Source: Anthoceros angustus
Taxonomy: Eukaryota > Streptophyta > Anthocerotopsida > Anthocerotales > Anthocerotaceae
DNA length: 64,000 nt
NCBI GenBank assembly: GCA_010909165.1
Contig: VJWM01000068.1
Coordinates: 806,001-870,000 of the forward strand
Reading direction: 5' to 3'
Positions 1 to 11,677 of this stretch are shown here, in pieces; the stretch's first letter is position 1; the number at the start of each line of letters is the position of its first letter. Under the pieces are notes generated by a model. That model did no database searches. It was given only the letters and a program-made list of their open reading frames with translations, and was not told the DNA's origin. Both the position numbers and the translations under genes were made by a program.

Positions 1-1575
1 CCCGCATTTGCCAAAGGCATGAATTAAACTCGTAGCCAGAGGGACGCTGTATTCTAGTCCACTCTCCACAATCTTTCGGTGGATGTGCAAGCAGACACCC
101 AAGGTTCCTGTGCTGCTGCAAGCCTCTAATGCGGACAGGAAGGTAGCCTCATCCAATGCCACGCCTTCGCCTTGCATTTGCCTGAAGATATGCAAAGCAT
201 TTTCTCCTTGGTCTTGCTGAGCATAGGCGCTAATCATGGCATTCCATGACACAACATCTCGCTGGGACAATCCATCAAAAACAAGTCGTGCATCCTTAAC
301 ACTACCACACTTGGCATACGTGCTGACCAAACAGCTGCCAACAAACATATATGATTCGTAGCCACGATGAGCTGCTTCCGCATGCAATTCCTTGCCCTTT
401 TGCAGAGCTTCGAGCTTGACATTTTGCTTGTCCACAACAGCACTTTCTTCATGGTCGGCGAGAGTGCCACATGCTTGTAAAGCACTAACCAAGGTCCTCG
501 CACTTGGCTTCATGCCCTCGGCTTGCATTCGCTTGTATATCTGGAAGGCTTTTGCTCCTTGATCCTGCTGAGCATATGCTGCCAGCATTGCATTCCACGA
601 CACTACATCACGCTGAGCCAGCATCTGAAACACTTGCTCAGCATCCTTAATGCTCCCACACCTTGCGTACATACTAACCAGTGCACTGCCAACAAAAACA
701 TCCTGCTCAAACCCCAGGCGAGCAGCTTCAGCATGTAACTCCTTCCCCTTCTGAAGCAACCCAACTTTGAGATGCGCTCTGTACACAACTGCACTTTCCT
801 CCTTTTCTGCAAGGATGCCACATGCTTGCAGAGCACTCACCAATGTGCGATCATCCGGCACAACTCCCTGCTCTCGCATTTCCGAGTAAAGCTGCAAAGC
901 CTGGCCTCCTTGGTCCTGCTGAGAGTACGCTGCAATCATGGCATTCCACGAGACTACATTGCGGTCAGACAAGCGTCTGAACACCAGCTCAGCATCCCGG
1001 ATACTCCCACACTTTGAGTACATACTGACCAACGAGCTGCCAACATGACTATCTGCCTCAAACCCATGCATCCGTGCATCAGCATGCACCCGCTTGCCCT
1101 GTTCAAGATCTTCCAATCTGCTGCATGCTTTGAGCACACCCACAAGAGTATACGTGTTGGGCTTCACACCATTCTGTTGCATCCGCTCGTACCATGTGAT
1201 AGCTTCTCGGCATTGCCCAGCTTTGGCATACCCTACGATGATGGCTGTCCAGGACAACACTGTTGGGGAAGACAAATCCTTAAAGACGGCAATACCATCT
1301 GCGAGGCTCCCACAGTTCACCAGCGTGGTTACCAACAGCTCGCCCAATTCTCTGTTCGAATCCAACCCATGCTTTGCCAGACGAGCTTGTACCTCCTTGG
1401 CATCATCAAGGCTCTTCTTTCGCATGCACAGCTGCAACAGGTGCTTGTAAATGCGCACGGGGGGCGCAGGGCCATGCTGGTCCATGTGGAGCACACTGTG
1501 TAGCCTCGTGCCAAGTTGTCCAGGCATCCCGACTTGCAGCTGAAAGTGCACCATGACCTCAATCGTCGAAGCCAT
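1..1575 (-). CDS. PLS-class pentatricopeptide repeat protein, 5' part (C-terminus outside window)
   Basis: Open minus-strand frame from ATG at 1575 to the window edge, at least 525 residues, no intron. PPR proteins of this class bind organellar RNA, mostly at C-to-U editing sites. The N-terminus (MASTIEVMVHFQLQ) is followed by PLS triads with the usual signatures (SMYSKCGSIRDAE, NVVSWNAMIAAYSQ, QGKRVHADA, STYAKCGSVKDAR, DVVSWNAMISAYAQ). Two successive L motifs carry a related insertion of about 12-16 residues between ACG and LQKGKELHAEA (acidic EKEES / DHEES then AVV); the first L motif lacks it. Conserved Lys/Gly/His positions mark the frame as real. The N-terminus is probably an organelle presequence, but the targeting class is not obvious. 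The C-terminal class (E, DYW) cannot be seen. Confidence 0.88.
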   Translation of the reverse strand, partial: MASTIEVMVHFQLQVGMPGQLGTRLHSVLHMDQHGPAPPVRIYKHLLQLCMRKKSLDDAKEVQARLAKHGLDSNRELGELLVTTLVNCGSLADGIAVFKDLSSPTVLSWTAIIVGYAKAGQCREAITWYERMQQNGVKPNTYTLVGVLKACSRLEDLEQGKRVHADARMHGFEADSHVGSSLVSMYSKCGSIRDAELVFRRLSDRNVVSWNAMIAAYSQQDQGGQALQLYSEMREQGVVPDDRTLVSALQACGILAEKEESAVVYRAHLKVGLLQKGKELHAEAARLGFEQDVFVGSALVSMYARCGSIKDAEQVFQMLAQRDVVSWNAMLAAYAQQDQGAKAFQIYKRMQAEGMKPSARTLVSALQACGTLADHEESAVVDKQNVKLEALQKGKELHAEAAHRGYESYMFVGSCLVSTYAKCGSVKDARLVFDGLSQRDVVSWNAMISAYAQQDQGENALHIFRQMQGEGVALDEATFLSALEACSSTGTLGVCLHIHRKIVESGLEYSVPLATSLIHAFGKCG

Positions 1576-3205
1576 TCCATGATAGTGTAGATCACCCGCC
1601 CCCTGCACCTTCACTCCCCATACGTTGTTGTAATCTCAGAGCTCTGACCGCGAGTCTGGTATATCGTCCCAGCCTCAGGCTGAGAGAGCAGGAGTCGGAC
1701 GTGGTGTCTGCCTTGGTGCTGTGCTGTGAAGAGCAGAGCCGTGCAGTGGATTGGAGCGGGTGCCTGGAGCCCGGCCTTTGCCCTCGCTCTTCTCCTTGCC
1801 AAAAGCGGCAGCATCTTCTTGCACCGCTCTTCCCGCCCCCGCCTCGTGCTCCATCCCGGTCCCCGCCTCCGGCTCTCCGCGGGAAATGCCTCTAGTCGAA
1901 TCTGGATTTTCCGGCTTTCTTTAAGCTCTCATCTCTGCTCTTCTGCATGCCTCTGTTCCTGCCGCTCCCGCCATATTGCTTCTCCATTATGATATCCAAT
2001 CTGCCTCCACCTCCGCCTCTCCCCCGCCGCTCAGCTGCCTCCTGCAAATCTGCCCGTCTTCCTCCGCCTCTTCCTCTTGATTGCTGGCACCAGCACCAGC
2101 GTGCTGAGGACTCCCGGTAAGACGGTTTGCCAGGCAACACAATTTAGTTGAACAATTTAGAAACACATGAACATCCTTAGGACATGTCACTTATGCCACC
2201 GGCCATTACTCAAAAATCCCGGGCACGAAAAGCAAACCTGTAGTCTTGCAGCTAGGGACATTACAGCACTACTGTGACCCCACTGCAGGAGGAATGTGAC
2301 ATTATTTTAGGTGTGGACGCACCAAGGCAAGCTACATCTCCTCGTAGATGCTACATACCCTTTTCCTCATGCTCTCAAGCCTCCTCGTCGACATCCACAC
2401 CAAAGGCCACCACCACCTTTCTTAACAATCTCCTCTTGCTCTAGGCTTCATGGTCATGGATTCATGCTGTATTTCTACAGTGTTACCTGGTCTCACCTGG
2501 TGTGTGTTGAATGGAGTCTCACTCACTCCATTGTTTACTTGGGACAGATGCAAGCTCATATAGAGAACGATCTGTCTCCGTGAATGCCCACCCTACAACG
2601 ACCATCTTACAATAGGAAGGAACGCCCAACAAGCACAGCACAAGATGACGCACATCACAGCGGAAACCCGAATGAATCCGAACAATATACATACCTATGT
2701 ACATGGATGTGAAACTTGGGCATCAAGGGGAATATGATGTACCACTATGCTGACCAGATCTTTTGGAAACGTGGTGAGGGGAATCATCAGTGGAGTACGT
2801 TGCATGGACGTGTCTTCATCCTCGCTGCCCATCAGTGGAAGAGTAGGTTGTTTGGCCCACCCAGCGTGGGTCCGTGATGTCTGCAAGGGCGTAGGCTGTA
2901 GACTCCGTACTCGAGACAGAGGAAATCAGAACACCAATCGTGTTTCACTTCAAAATTGCAAAGTACCACCGTTATCCTCTTGGAGCTCGCATCGCCACGC
3001 ATGTGCGCTTAACAATCGGCAGTTTCAACCCTTGAGCTGATCCCGACGATTCGTCAGCGTGAGTCTTACCAAGTACTGAACGAGCTATCTACTACCTACA
3101 AGAACCCCATTTGGGTTGTTCTCCGGACGCGAGGAAATTATGATAGAACGCAGTACATACCTACCTTCCCATCGAGAATTGCGCTGTAACGGGCAGTGTG
3201 GGCAG
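1576..3205. other. Intergenic; no supported gene
   Basis: This 1.6-kb gap holds the upstream region of the partial PPR gene and the 3' flank of the plastid coiled-coil gene. Between about 1800 and 2120 it is rich in CCTCCGCC-type pyrimidine runs, typical of plant 5' leaders. Open frames here are short and low-complexity, with no recognisable domain. Confidence 0.5.
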
Positions 3206-4955
3206 TCACGATGATTTTGCTCGTTCTTGAACTTGCTTCAGCAACTCAGCTGCCTTGACTTGGGCTTCTTTTACCAGGGGCTTGGAGGCTTCATAGGCCT
3301 TGGCTGCAGCGGGCTTGGCCGCCTCCCATGTTTTCACAACATAAGGCTGAGCCTCTCGGGCTTTCTCTACAGTTGTTTTATATGCCTGAAGATGCACCAT
3401 CAAACTGTCATGGGTGGGAAAGGCCTGCCACGCTGAGATGTGGTCGGCAAGGATTAAAAGGTTTCGGAACAAGGGCAAATGGTACGTTACCTTCTCAGAG
3501 ATGGGCTTGGCCTTGGAATACAGCCCGTCAACCACTGGTACGGCCTTTTCGACCAGGTCATCGACAGTCTGCAGGTAGGAAAATCGTACATGTTCAGCTG
3601 TTCGAGTGGTTGTAATGGACTATGGCGAACCCTGACCATTGGTGCAACAGGATGCTCACCTTTTCTGCTTGCTTCCAAGCGCTTTCTGGCACAACAAAAA
3701 GAGCAGCCCCGAATCCCCCGGCAGCTGCCAACAGCAGTAGCTGGGACAGAAAGAGTGGCAATGCACCATGCGTCTTGACCCGGCCAGCAGGTTGGCTGTC
3801 GACCCGAACTTCCTCCTGCCTCTTGTCAGCTTCAATTTTGGCAGCTTCAATCTTGTCAGCTTCAATCTTGGCAGCTTCAATCTTCTCAGCTTCAACCTTC
3901 TGAGCTTGAACCTTCTGAGCTTCCTGCTCCTGGCATTACAGGATTCTCGAGCCTTAGGACCACAAAATGAGTGAAAGCAAGGCAGATCCCACCCCCAGGA
4001 AGCCACCGCACGAAGCCTGTAGGCAGCTCTTACTTTTTCCGCTTCAGCCTTCCTAGCGGCCTCAGCTGCGGCCTTCTCTTGCGCTGCCTTCTCCCGTTCC
4101 TGAATGGCCCTCTGCTCCGCAGCTTCCCTCTCTTGCCTTGCTTTCTCTGCCGCGTCCTTTATCTGTTGCAGTTTCTGGAGAGCCCAGCGTCGCAGCACTG
4201 CTTGTTCAGAAGGCTCAATCCGAAGGCCAAGAGATGCGAAACCAGCAGACATCCGCAAAGAGAGAACTGACCGAAACCACCGGAGCCGGTGGCACCACAT
4301 CCGCTGCGTCGGAGACTTGACCTTGCTCATTCCGCTCCTGCTTGTTTCAGTGCACACAGGAAGGCGTAACAACACCAAGTCAGAAAGAACTCCCGAATGC
4401 ATCACCCGTGCGCAGATTCGACAGGGAAGGGAACATTCGGTGAACCTTGATCTTGGTGAGCAGCTCCTGGTACCTCGAGACATCAACCTCCCCCACCACA
4501 GCCCAGTCGGCGGCCTGTACTGCAGGCTGACCGCTCCCTGCAAGGGTAGGAAAGGACCGCTCACCGAGCAAGGTACAACGACACCACCCACCGAATTCCT
4601 CCCTCCCTCCCTCCGATCACACTCCCCAGAATCCACAAACCCGTATCCCCAACCACGGAGCAAACACGAACCCAAGAATTGTATCAACACAATGCAGAAG
4701 CGCAGCAGCAACAAGCAACCCACCCACGACGGCAGCAGCCAGCAACGGCATGAGCAGCTTGGCGGCCACCCCCTTGACATCGCATTGGCCAGCACCCGCT
4801 CCAGCAGCCGGCTGCGGCGGCAGGCAGCACAGCACTACTCTGCTGCTCCTGGCCGGCCGACCGGCCCCGCCCCCGCCCCCGCTTCCAGCCAGAGCCGGGT
4901 ATCGCAGCGCCGGGGAGAGGGAGATCCCGGCCATTGCTGCCACAGACCCCGTCAT
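3206..4955 (-). CDS. Predicted plastid-targeted coiled-coil membrane protein, unknown function
   Basis: Six or seven short exons read minus-strand. ATG at 4955 opens a Ser/Ala/Gly/Arg-rich transit-like leader (MTGSVAAMAGISLSPALRY) ending in a hydrophobic stretch (LLMPLLAAAVVGG). Later exons encode GQPAVQAADWAVVGEVDVSR (about 4462-4540), a Pro/Val linker near 4270-4333, a Glu/Ala/Lys coiled coil (EREAAEQRAIQEREKAA), about four repeats of KIEAAKIEADK (3820-3920), a membrane segment (LFLSQLLLLAAAGGFG), then a charged helical tail (KAYEASKPLVKEAQVKAA) to the stop at 3206. Clean phase-0 GT-AG junctions are at 3931/4044 (approximate), 3660/3570 and 3494/3390 (approximate). The first intron boundary is uncertain. 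It lies head-to-head with METAXIN. I do not recognise the family; a thylakoid or envelope location is inference. Confidence 0.6.
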
Positions 4956-5524
4956 CTCCAGCAGCCCAGCCCGGCACAGCCCACAACCCAATCCCCTCCG
5001 CAAATGCAAGCCACTGGGTGTCACAGGCGCGGGCGGGGGCTGGATGTCACCACCACGACCGCATTCAATGGCACCGAGATCGCAGACCGGAGAGCGCGGA
5101 GAGAGACGGAGTCCGTTGCTGCTGATGAGAATTCCCTTCCCCTCAAGCACCCGCGTCCGGAGCGATTCACGGCCCGGGGCCCAACCCAGGTGCCTCGGAA
5201 GCGAGCAGCGAGCTCTGACAAGCGCGGCGAGCCACCAGGTGACGAGGAGCAAGCAGAAGACCAAAGTGGGCCAGATGGCCACATCCGGAGCGCCACCCAA
5301 TCCAGAACGGATGCCGCAACGCCCTCCGTTCCTCCGTAACGGGCTCCCCTTCCTCCACAAATCCAATCCTGACGCCTCAGTAGGCGTAAGGTTATAAGGC
5401 ATTAAACCCCCGTAAAACCCTGCCTGCGACTAGGGTTCTGCGACGCACGCGCGGGCTTCTGCGTTTCTGTGGGGCGGAATTGCCATGGTCTGCGCCCGAT
5501 GCGGGTTTACTCGTGATTAGGGAG
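4956..5524. promoter_or_regulatory. Shared GC-rich spacer between two divergent genes
   Basis: Only about 570 bp separate the start codons of the minus-strand plastid coiled-coil gene (4955) and METAXIN (5525), so both 5' leaders and promoters must lie here. The DNA is GC-rich, with no obvious TATA box close to either start. The minus frame stays open up to an ATG at 5402, so a longer N-terminus for the coiled-coil gene is possible. That extension (MPYNLTPTEASGLDLW) looks non-coding, so I prefer 4955. Confidence 0.45.
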
Positions 5525-6571
5525 ATGGCGGAGGGAGATGGTCCGCAGGAGCAGCAGCGGGAGCGGGAGCGGGAGCGGGAGCGAGAGCAGGCGGTAGCGC
5601 TGGTTTCCAGGCCGGCCGCGTGGGGGCTGGCCTCCGGCTGCCCCGACTGCCTGGAGGCCTTGCTGCATCTCAAGCTGGCGGATGTGGCCTTCGCGGTGCG
5701 CTACACGGCGGTGCAGCCGGACGCGGAGGAGGTGCCCTACGTGGAGTACAAGGATGATGTGGGGTTCGCCAACGAGACCGGCGGGGTCGAGGATTTCCTG
5801 CGCGCCGCCGACGTGTGCGATCTGGACGCGGGGTTGGCGGATGCGGAGCGCTCGGATTTGCTGGCGTTCAAGGGGATGGTGCATTCGAGTCTGGCGGACG
5901 CGGCGGCTTACGAGCTGTGGTTGAAGCAGAACGAGAGGGCGGCGGGTGACGTTTACTTCGCGGCTTTGCCCTGGCCCGTGAACAAGGCGCTGTACTGGAA
6001 GCAGCAGAGGGCGGTGCTGGGCCGGTTAGGGTGCAAGAGCGGGGAGGCCAGCTCGGAGGCGGTTGGGGATCTGTACAGGAAGGCGGAGGCTGCGTACGAG
6101 TCGCTGGCTGTGCGGTTGCGGAGCCAGAGGTTCTTCTTTAACGACAGGCCGACCAGTCTGGATGCGGCGCTGCTCGCGCACCTGTTGTTTGTGCTCAAGG
6201 CGCCGTTCGAGGCGTCCCGGCTGAAGGAGGAAATTCAAAAGCACAGCAATCTTGTGCAGTATGCTGAGAACTTGGGGCAGTATGGGGTCGCTGACAATGT
6301 GACTGCTGCCGCACCGAGCTTCTTCTTCAACACCGCCTCCCGCTCTTCCGGCTCGCAAGGAAAGCCTGCCAGGCGGTCTGCTGCATCGCCGAGCACAAGT
6401 AGTGCCGCGCAGGACCAGGTTCCTAAGAAGAGGAATGAGAAGGACAAGGTGTTTCGGAAACGAGCCAAGTACTTCATTGTAGCTCAGTTCCTGTCTATTG
6501 CTTTCTACGTGGCCCTTGTGGGCATCGATTTTGGGGAAGGCATGGACGATGTTTCAGGGGATGAGGATTGA
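5525..6571 (+). CDS. MTX: Metaxin-like subunit of the mitochondrial outer-membrane import/sorting machinery
   Basis: Single-exon gene, 348 residues from ATG 5525; an in-frame upstream ATG at 5480 is less likely. Plant METAXIN works with the SAM/TOM machinery in import of beta-barrel and other precursors at the mitochondrial outer membrane. Visible features: N-terminal metaxin/thioredoxin-like half (WGLASGCPDCLEALLHLKLA, then VPYVEYKDDVGF), glutathione-S-transferase-C-like helical half with the hallmark FFFNDRPTSLDAALLAHLLF, and a basic linker (KKRNEKDKVFRKRAKYF) before a C-terminal membrane anchor (FIVAQFLSIAFYVALVGI) and acidic tail. This is the layout and size of plant METAXIN. A low-complexity REREREREREREQ run from a (GAGCGG)n microsatellite sits near residue 15. 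The gene is convergent with the ABCA gene downstream. Confidence 0.93.
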   Translation: MAEGDGPQEQQREREREREREQAVALVSRPAAWGLASGCPDCLEALLHLKLADVAFAVRYTAVQPDAEEVPYVEYKDDVGFANETGGVEDFLRAADVCDLDAGLADAERSDLLAFKGMVHSSLADAAAYELWLKQNERAAGDVYFAALPWPVNKALYWKQQRAVLGRLGCKSGEASSEAVGDLYRKAEAAYESLAVRLRSQRFFFNDRPTSLDAALLAHLLFVLKAPFEASRLKEEIQKHSNLVQYAENLGQYGVADNVTAAAPSFFFNTASRSSGSQGKPARRSAASPSTSSAAQDQVPKKRNEKDKVFRKRAKYFIVAQFLSIAFYVALVGIDFGEGMDDVSGDED

Positions 6572-6903
6572 TGATGGACCTGCAGGAAAAAGCATCTTCC
6601 GAATGCATCCGTCTAGCCAGAGACTTTCGTCGGCGGCAACATTCACATTTTTCTTTCATTGTGGCACGAAGTGGCAGTGGTCCTTGCACGGGCGCTACAT
6701 GGTAGTGGAGGCCTCTAGGTAATGCTAGACTCCTGAACCGTCGCTTGGAACAGCTGCTGCCCGATGGTGCCCCATCGACGGTGAATGCAGCTAAGTGATG
6801 ACGTTTTATTACTCTGCACCAAAACTTCGCAATGCACACAATGCAGCGCACTGAAAATAATTAATTAAATAACTGGTGGGTAGGTGATGATATCTCTTCA
6901 CAT
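6572..6903. other. Convergent 3' flanks of METAXIN and ABCA genes
   Basis: A 332-bp spacer between the METAXIN stop and the ABCA stop. An AT-rich patch (aataattaattaaataact, around 6855) could supply polyadenylation signals for one or both genes. No ORF of note. Confidence 0.5.
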
Positions 6904-9900
6904 CTAGGTCAGTGTGCTCCCTCCATCTGCATCGCGGGCTATCTTGATGAACACATCCTCTAAGGTGGTGTCAGAGATACCCCACGCCTGTATGGTGAGC
7001 CTAGTCTTTGCCTCACTTATGGCCTCAAAAACGTCGGCAATGCGCACTTCTTCTTTAGGGATCTCGAACTTCTGAGTGCCTGCCAGGCCATACACCTTCT
7101 TGGCTTTGGCTGAGAGGGAAGTTACCAGCTTTTCCACCTGCTGTTCTTCTTCGGCTGGAGTGGTCACAGTCAAAACGTAGACTCCTCCATATCTTGAGGT
7201 AAGCTGTAGAAAGCACGACAGAAACGGGTTGAATCACACTACGTAGAGGACAAGCCTTCGACTTTGGCAGAATCCAAAACGGCAGGTGCACACCTCTTTT
7301 GCATTTCCTATGCATTGCAGCTGGCCCCCAACAAAGATGCCCAGACGATCGCAAAGAACTTCTGCCTCTTCCATGGAGTGAGCTGCAGATATCGTACGCA
7401 AGCAGAGACAGTAGTAGGGAATGAGACTTGAGGCATTTCAACACATTTCAGTCGAAAAGTGCAGCAGAGGTTGAGAAAGAATACTTGTAAGGATAATGGC
7501 ACGGTTTCGCTTTGCCTCTTTGATAACGTTCCAAAGGTTGTATCTCGAGGCAGGATCTAGCCCCGTGCTGGGCTCGTCCATGTACACCACCTGAAAAACA
7601 TAAAACATCAGCTTTCCTTCACCCATATGATCAAGGACCTAGTTGGTGGCAACCATGAGGCCAGGAATTTTTACTTGGGGATCTCCTATCAGTGAGATGG
7701 CAACGCTGAGGCGACGCTTCATTCCACCACTGTATTTGCCTGCTGGCTTGTTAGCCACATTCTGGAGATTCACGCTCCTTAAGGAGTCTTCTATGGCCTG
7801 TAGGAAACACACACACACTTTTATGTAACGCACCAGTGACGTGCATGCCGCAAAAAGAATCGGGGACATGGCAGGAAACTTACAGTTATAAGCTCTTGCC
7901 CCTTGAGATTCTTGAGCCTCCCGTAGAAAGCAAGATGCTCAGCTCCAGTAAGTTGGTCCCAGATCAAGCTGTATATCAAACACGACAAAAAGCAGTTTCA
8001 GGCATCTCAATGACAAGAAGCTTCATATCTATCTTCTGGCCAAGGCGGAAAGAAAATCGGTCTGTCAAGCTTGACGTACTCGTGCTGCGGACACACGCCC
8101 ATATGGCTGTAGATTTCATCTACGCTCTCGCGTATGTCAAGCCCTTGAATGTAAGCCGTTCCTGACGTGGGCTTCAAAAATCCAATCATCTGACAAAAAC
8201 CGAACACGCCCACGATATCTTAGAATGCGAATTACCTTACCAAGGCAGGCAGAATTGTGTGAACGACTCAAAGTCCCAACAACAGGATTACCATGTTAAT
8301 ACTAGAAGTCTTGCCGGCACCATTTGGGCCCAATAAGCCGAAGCATTCGCCGGCGGGAACAGCCAGAGAGAAACCCCGCACAGCATACTTGTCTGGATTT
8401 CCATCCTGTCCTTTGTACACCTTCTTCAGATTGTCACAGACGATGGAATACGAGTCCAATGATGAATCCTTGATCTTCTCAACAAGGGCTCTCTGTGGAA
8501 GCATTGAAGATATGAAACGTCTGCAAAGGGGAAGCAGGATTGATCAAAGTAAGCAACAGACTCTCGAGCTAACCTCCTCCGCAACGTCTGGTCTCTCCAT
8601 CTCAACATCGACTTGAGAGCCTGATTTCCTTGAGCTTGACCTCCCTGATAAGGATTTGGTTGAAGTGACGGCACCTTGCTTCTTTTTCCCATAACCCAAG
8701 AAGAAAAGAGGATGCTTCTTCACACCACTTCCAGAGGCCACCACCTGGTCAAGATATAAAGCCAGAAGGAGAAACAGTACCCACTCCACAGTGAGGATCC
8801 CAAACACTCCTCGTAACCCGTTTTTCGAATCGTGCAAGTCTTTCCAGCTCATCCCTCTTGTTCCCTGATAGTTCCCGATAAAAGCATACTCTGCAAACTC
8901 GTACAACCCTCGGTACAGACTGAAACTGGGCAGCAACTGGAGAACAAAGACAAATGCACCTGTACCTCCCAAGCAGCACCCGTGTTTCAGTTTCCGGAGG
9001 TTGAGCAGAGCAACATCAACGACAACCACAGTCTAGAACATGGACGAGGGTGCGCGACAGAAACGTACGGCTGGTGTGCTCGTCCTCGAGGAAGAAAGAG
9101 TAAAGAAATTGTCCCAGAAGACCGAAGCCGAAGACGTAGAGATATCCGGCGACTGGAACAACCAACAATGCTCGTTAGAGCAAGCTGCCAAATAAAATAC
9201 TAAGCAACAAGCAGGCTCCATTGTGGAGACCAGACAGGAGGGAGAAGCTGCTGACCTGTGGCAGTCCTAACATTGGAAAATAATGTCGAAGCTATAAAGG
9301 ACAGAGCAATTTGAAAGTTTGCAAAGACGAAGTAGAAAAGGATCTGAATCACATAGTTGTTCAAACGGAAAAATTTGAGACCTGCGAAGAAGAGATTGCA
9401 GGGGTCCATACGTGATCAGGTGCAGGTGTGACTGAGCAGGACAACAGCAAAAGGAACATAAAAGACCTTTACCAATTATGGAGCCGAATATGATGAATAG
9501 TAGCAGATATGTGATGGATACAAGGAGGAAGTACCCATAACTAATGAGCCAATACGCGGAATCTCCCAGGCCGTGCATTTTCATCATAATGCGGAGGTTC
9601 CTCTGCTTCTCATACACCAAGGCTCCAAGGAACACCTGAAGCCAAAACAAAGTCACAAAGATGACTTTGTCGTGCACCAAGTGCATGGCCACTTGTTGCA
9701 GCAGGAGGTGCGACTTACAGGGAACAGGAGAGCCACGATCCACGTATAAAATAGAGGACCCAAGATGGATGCGAAGTCAAGCTCAAGTGAGGTTCTGGGC
9801 TTGGGCATCTCCTTAACAAAGAGCAGAGGCATTTGTGCATTTGAGCGGATGAGGCGCAAGAAAGCCTGAGCCACCTGACATTTGACATTCACATGTGGAT

Positions 9901-11677
9901 GTGTAAAGCATGCGCCACACTGCTTGTACAATGGAAGCCAGATCAGAACTTCTGTGGGCAAAGGGCTGTACCATGTTCATGGAACGAGGAGTTCGGACCA
10001 TGGCAGGTGGTGCTTGACCAGTGTCATTGCTGTATGTCTTGTTGTACCATATGTTGACAGCCAGGTTCGTCAGTGTCGAGCCTGTAAAGTCATATGCTGC
10101 ATAACATACAGACAAGAGTGACACTCTGCAACAGTGCTCCCAGCACCTCAGATCAGCTAACTTCGAATATGACCATAAGCAACCACTCGGAGAGTTGGGC
10201 TCACCAACAGATATCTCCCGGGGTTTGTTATCTGGGTTTCCCTTCCGGTACCCAGTGTACAGATCGTTATTGATGGTGGCATCACTATCAAGCCGCAGTA
10301 TTTGAGTCTCCGCACACTGAAATGAAACTGCAAGGAGACACGCACTGCCACTCACATCGGCACGGACAGTTTCTGCTTCCAAAATTTCAGCGGCAGGAAA
10401 ACAGTGCTTGCTAACAACACATTTCACCAAACACCACACACTCCAGATATGGGCATGTCCGTAAAGAAGAAGGAGCCAACCTTCCTCAGGCAAGGTAGGT
10501 GCGTTGAAGGTCAAAACGGGCTCCCGAATTCCTGTGCAATTCGGTTGCAAGATGTACAGGGGATTCCCGCCAACAAACGCAGGTTCAATGAAATCACTTG
10601 CCCACGTGTATGTTCCAGTTCCCTACAACAGGAGAATCTTTGAGTCACAGCACCAATCTGAACTCCTTTGAATTACAGCATATCAGGTCCAAACATACGT
10701 TAGTACATAGTATCCTCCAAGCTGTGACTAACAAGCTCTCGAAAATCCCTCCTACGAACATTCCAGGCGGATGTACTTACAGGGACTAACAGCGATAAAG
10801 CCAGCTGAGTATCATTCAACGTAGCGCTTGGCAAACTCCGGTAGCTCACCAGCAGATTGTCAGCCAGCCCTGCCATTGTACAACAGGAGCGCAGCCGGGT
10901 GAACATCTTTCTTACAACAACATTTCAGCAACAAAAAGGAGAGCAGAACTAAGTACGTAACCGGACAGCAGCTAAACTAAGCTCAGCCTTCAGGCAAGGG
11001 TGCCGCACACACTTACTATCAGCTATCGACGTGTCTCCGCCATTACCACCAGTGTAGAGGAACGTGAGCGGGCAGGCCCCAGAGTCTGAACAAGACCCCG
11101 TCGGCCCGTTCTTCTGCGCGAAGTCTGCTCGATACATTCTATCCGGAGCCTGCAAGAACGCGGGCCACTCAACCGGACTCGGCACCGCGCACCTTCCCGC
11201 CTGCGTCTGATCCGAGTACTCCAGCCCCTCCTGCCCGGTCACCGGGTCCTTTCCACATTTGTACTTACTGCCACCGAACACGGCGTTCCCGGCTTCCTGG
11301 ATGGCAAACAGAATGAGCACCAGGATGATCGGGACGCACAGCAGGCACGAGTTCGTGGCCCAATTCCGCTTCTGCAATTCCCACTCACAGCATCAGAACG
11401 GATCCGCATCCACACCCGAATTGGAACATCTCAACATTCATCCAAACTATCCATTCTGCACCTAAACCACGCACATTCCCGACAAAACACTGCGGGAACG
11501 AAATTCCGCACCATTACCGACCTGATACACCACATTCTTCCGCAACAATGCATTGGCTTGAGTACCGAAGGCAGTCCGACCCCTGTTCGGGAGCCGGGGC
11601 TGCGCGTTCTCCTCATCCTCCGCGCTGTTGAGAGGCCGTTCAGGAGTGCGAACGCTTGGCGGGGCGGGGGAGGCCAT
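6904..11677 (-). CDS. ABC transporter, subfamily A, plant half-size (ABCA2-12/ATH type)
   Basis: Multi-exon gene, start 11677, stop 6904. Exon 1 (11522-11677) encodes a cytosolic N-terminus. Exon 2 (11017-11371) has the first membrane helix (CVPIILVLILFAI) and starts the large luminal loop (YKCGKDPVTGQEGLEYSD), which continues through exon 3 (10781-10869) and others to about 9970. Then come the membrane helices (ILGPLFYTWIVALLFP, YGYFLLVSITYLLLFIIFG, VAGYLYVFGFGLLGQFLYS, TVEWVLFLLLALYLDQV). The nucleotide-binding domain has Walker A GPNGAGKT (about 8320), Q-loop CPQHE (8080), signature YSGGMKRRLS (7720) and Walker B VVYMDEPSTGLDP (7570). The last exon (6904-7203) is the ABCA regulatory tail. 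One membrane domain plus one ATPase is the plant half-size pattern; such proteins are linked to lipid or fatty-acid transport. All motif residues are intact. Exon 1 is duplicated upstream. Confidence 0.92.

Noticed and set aside
4104-5397. Long plus-strand frames (up to 411 residues) opposite the plastid coiled-coil gene
   Set aside because: Composition artefacts opposite real exons and a GC-rich promoter; the minus strand shows splice-consistent coding.
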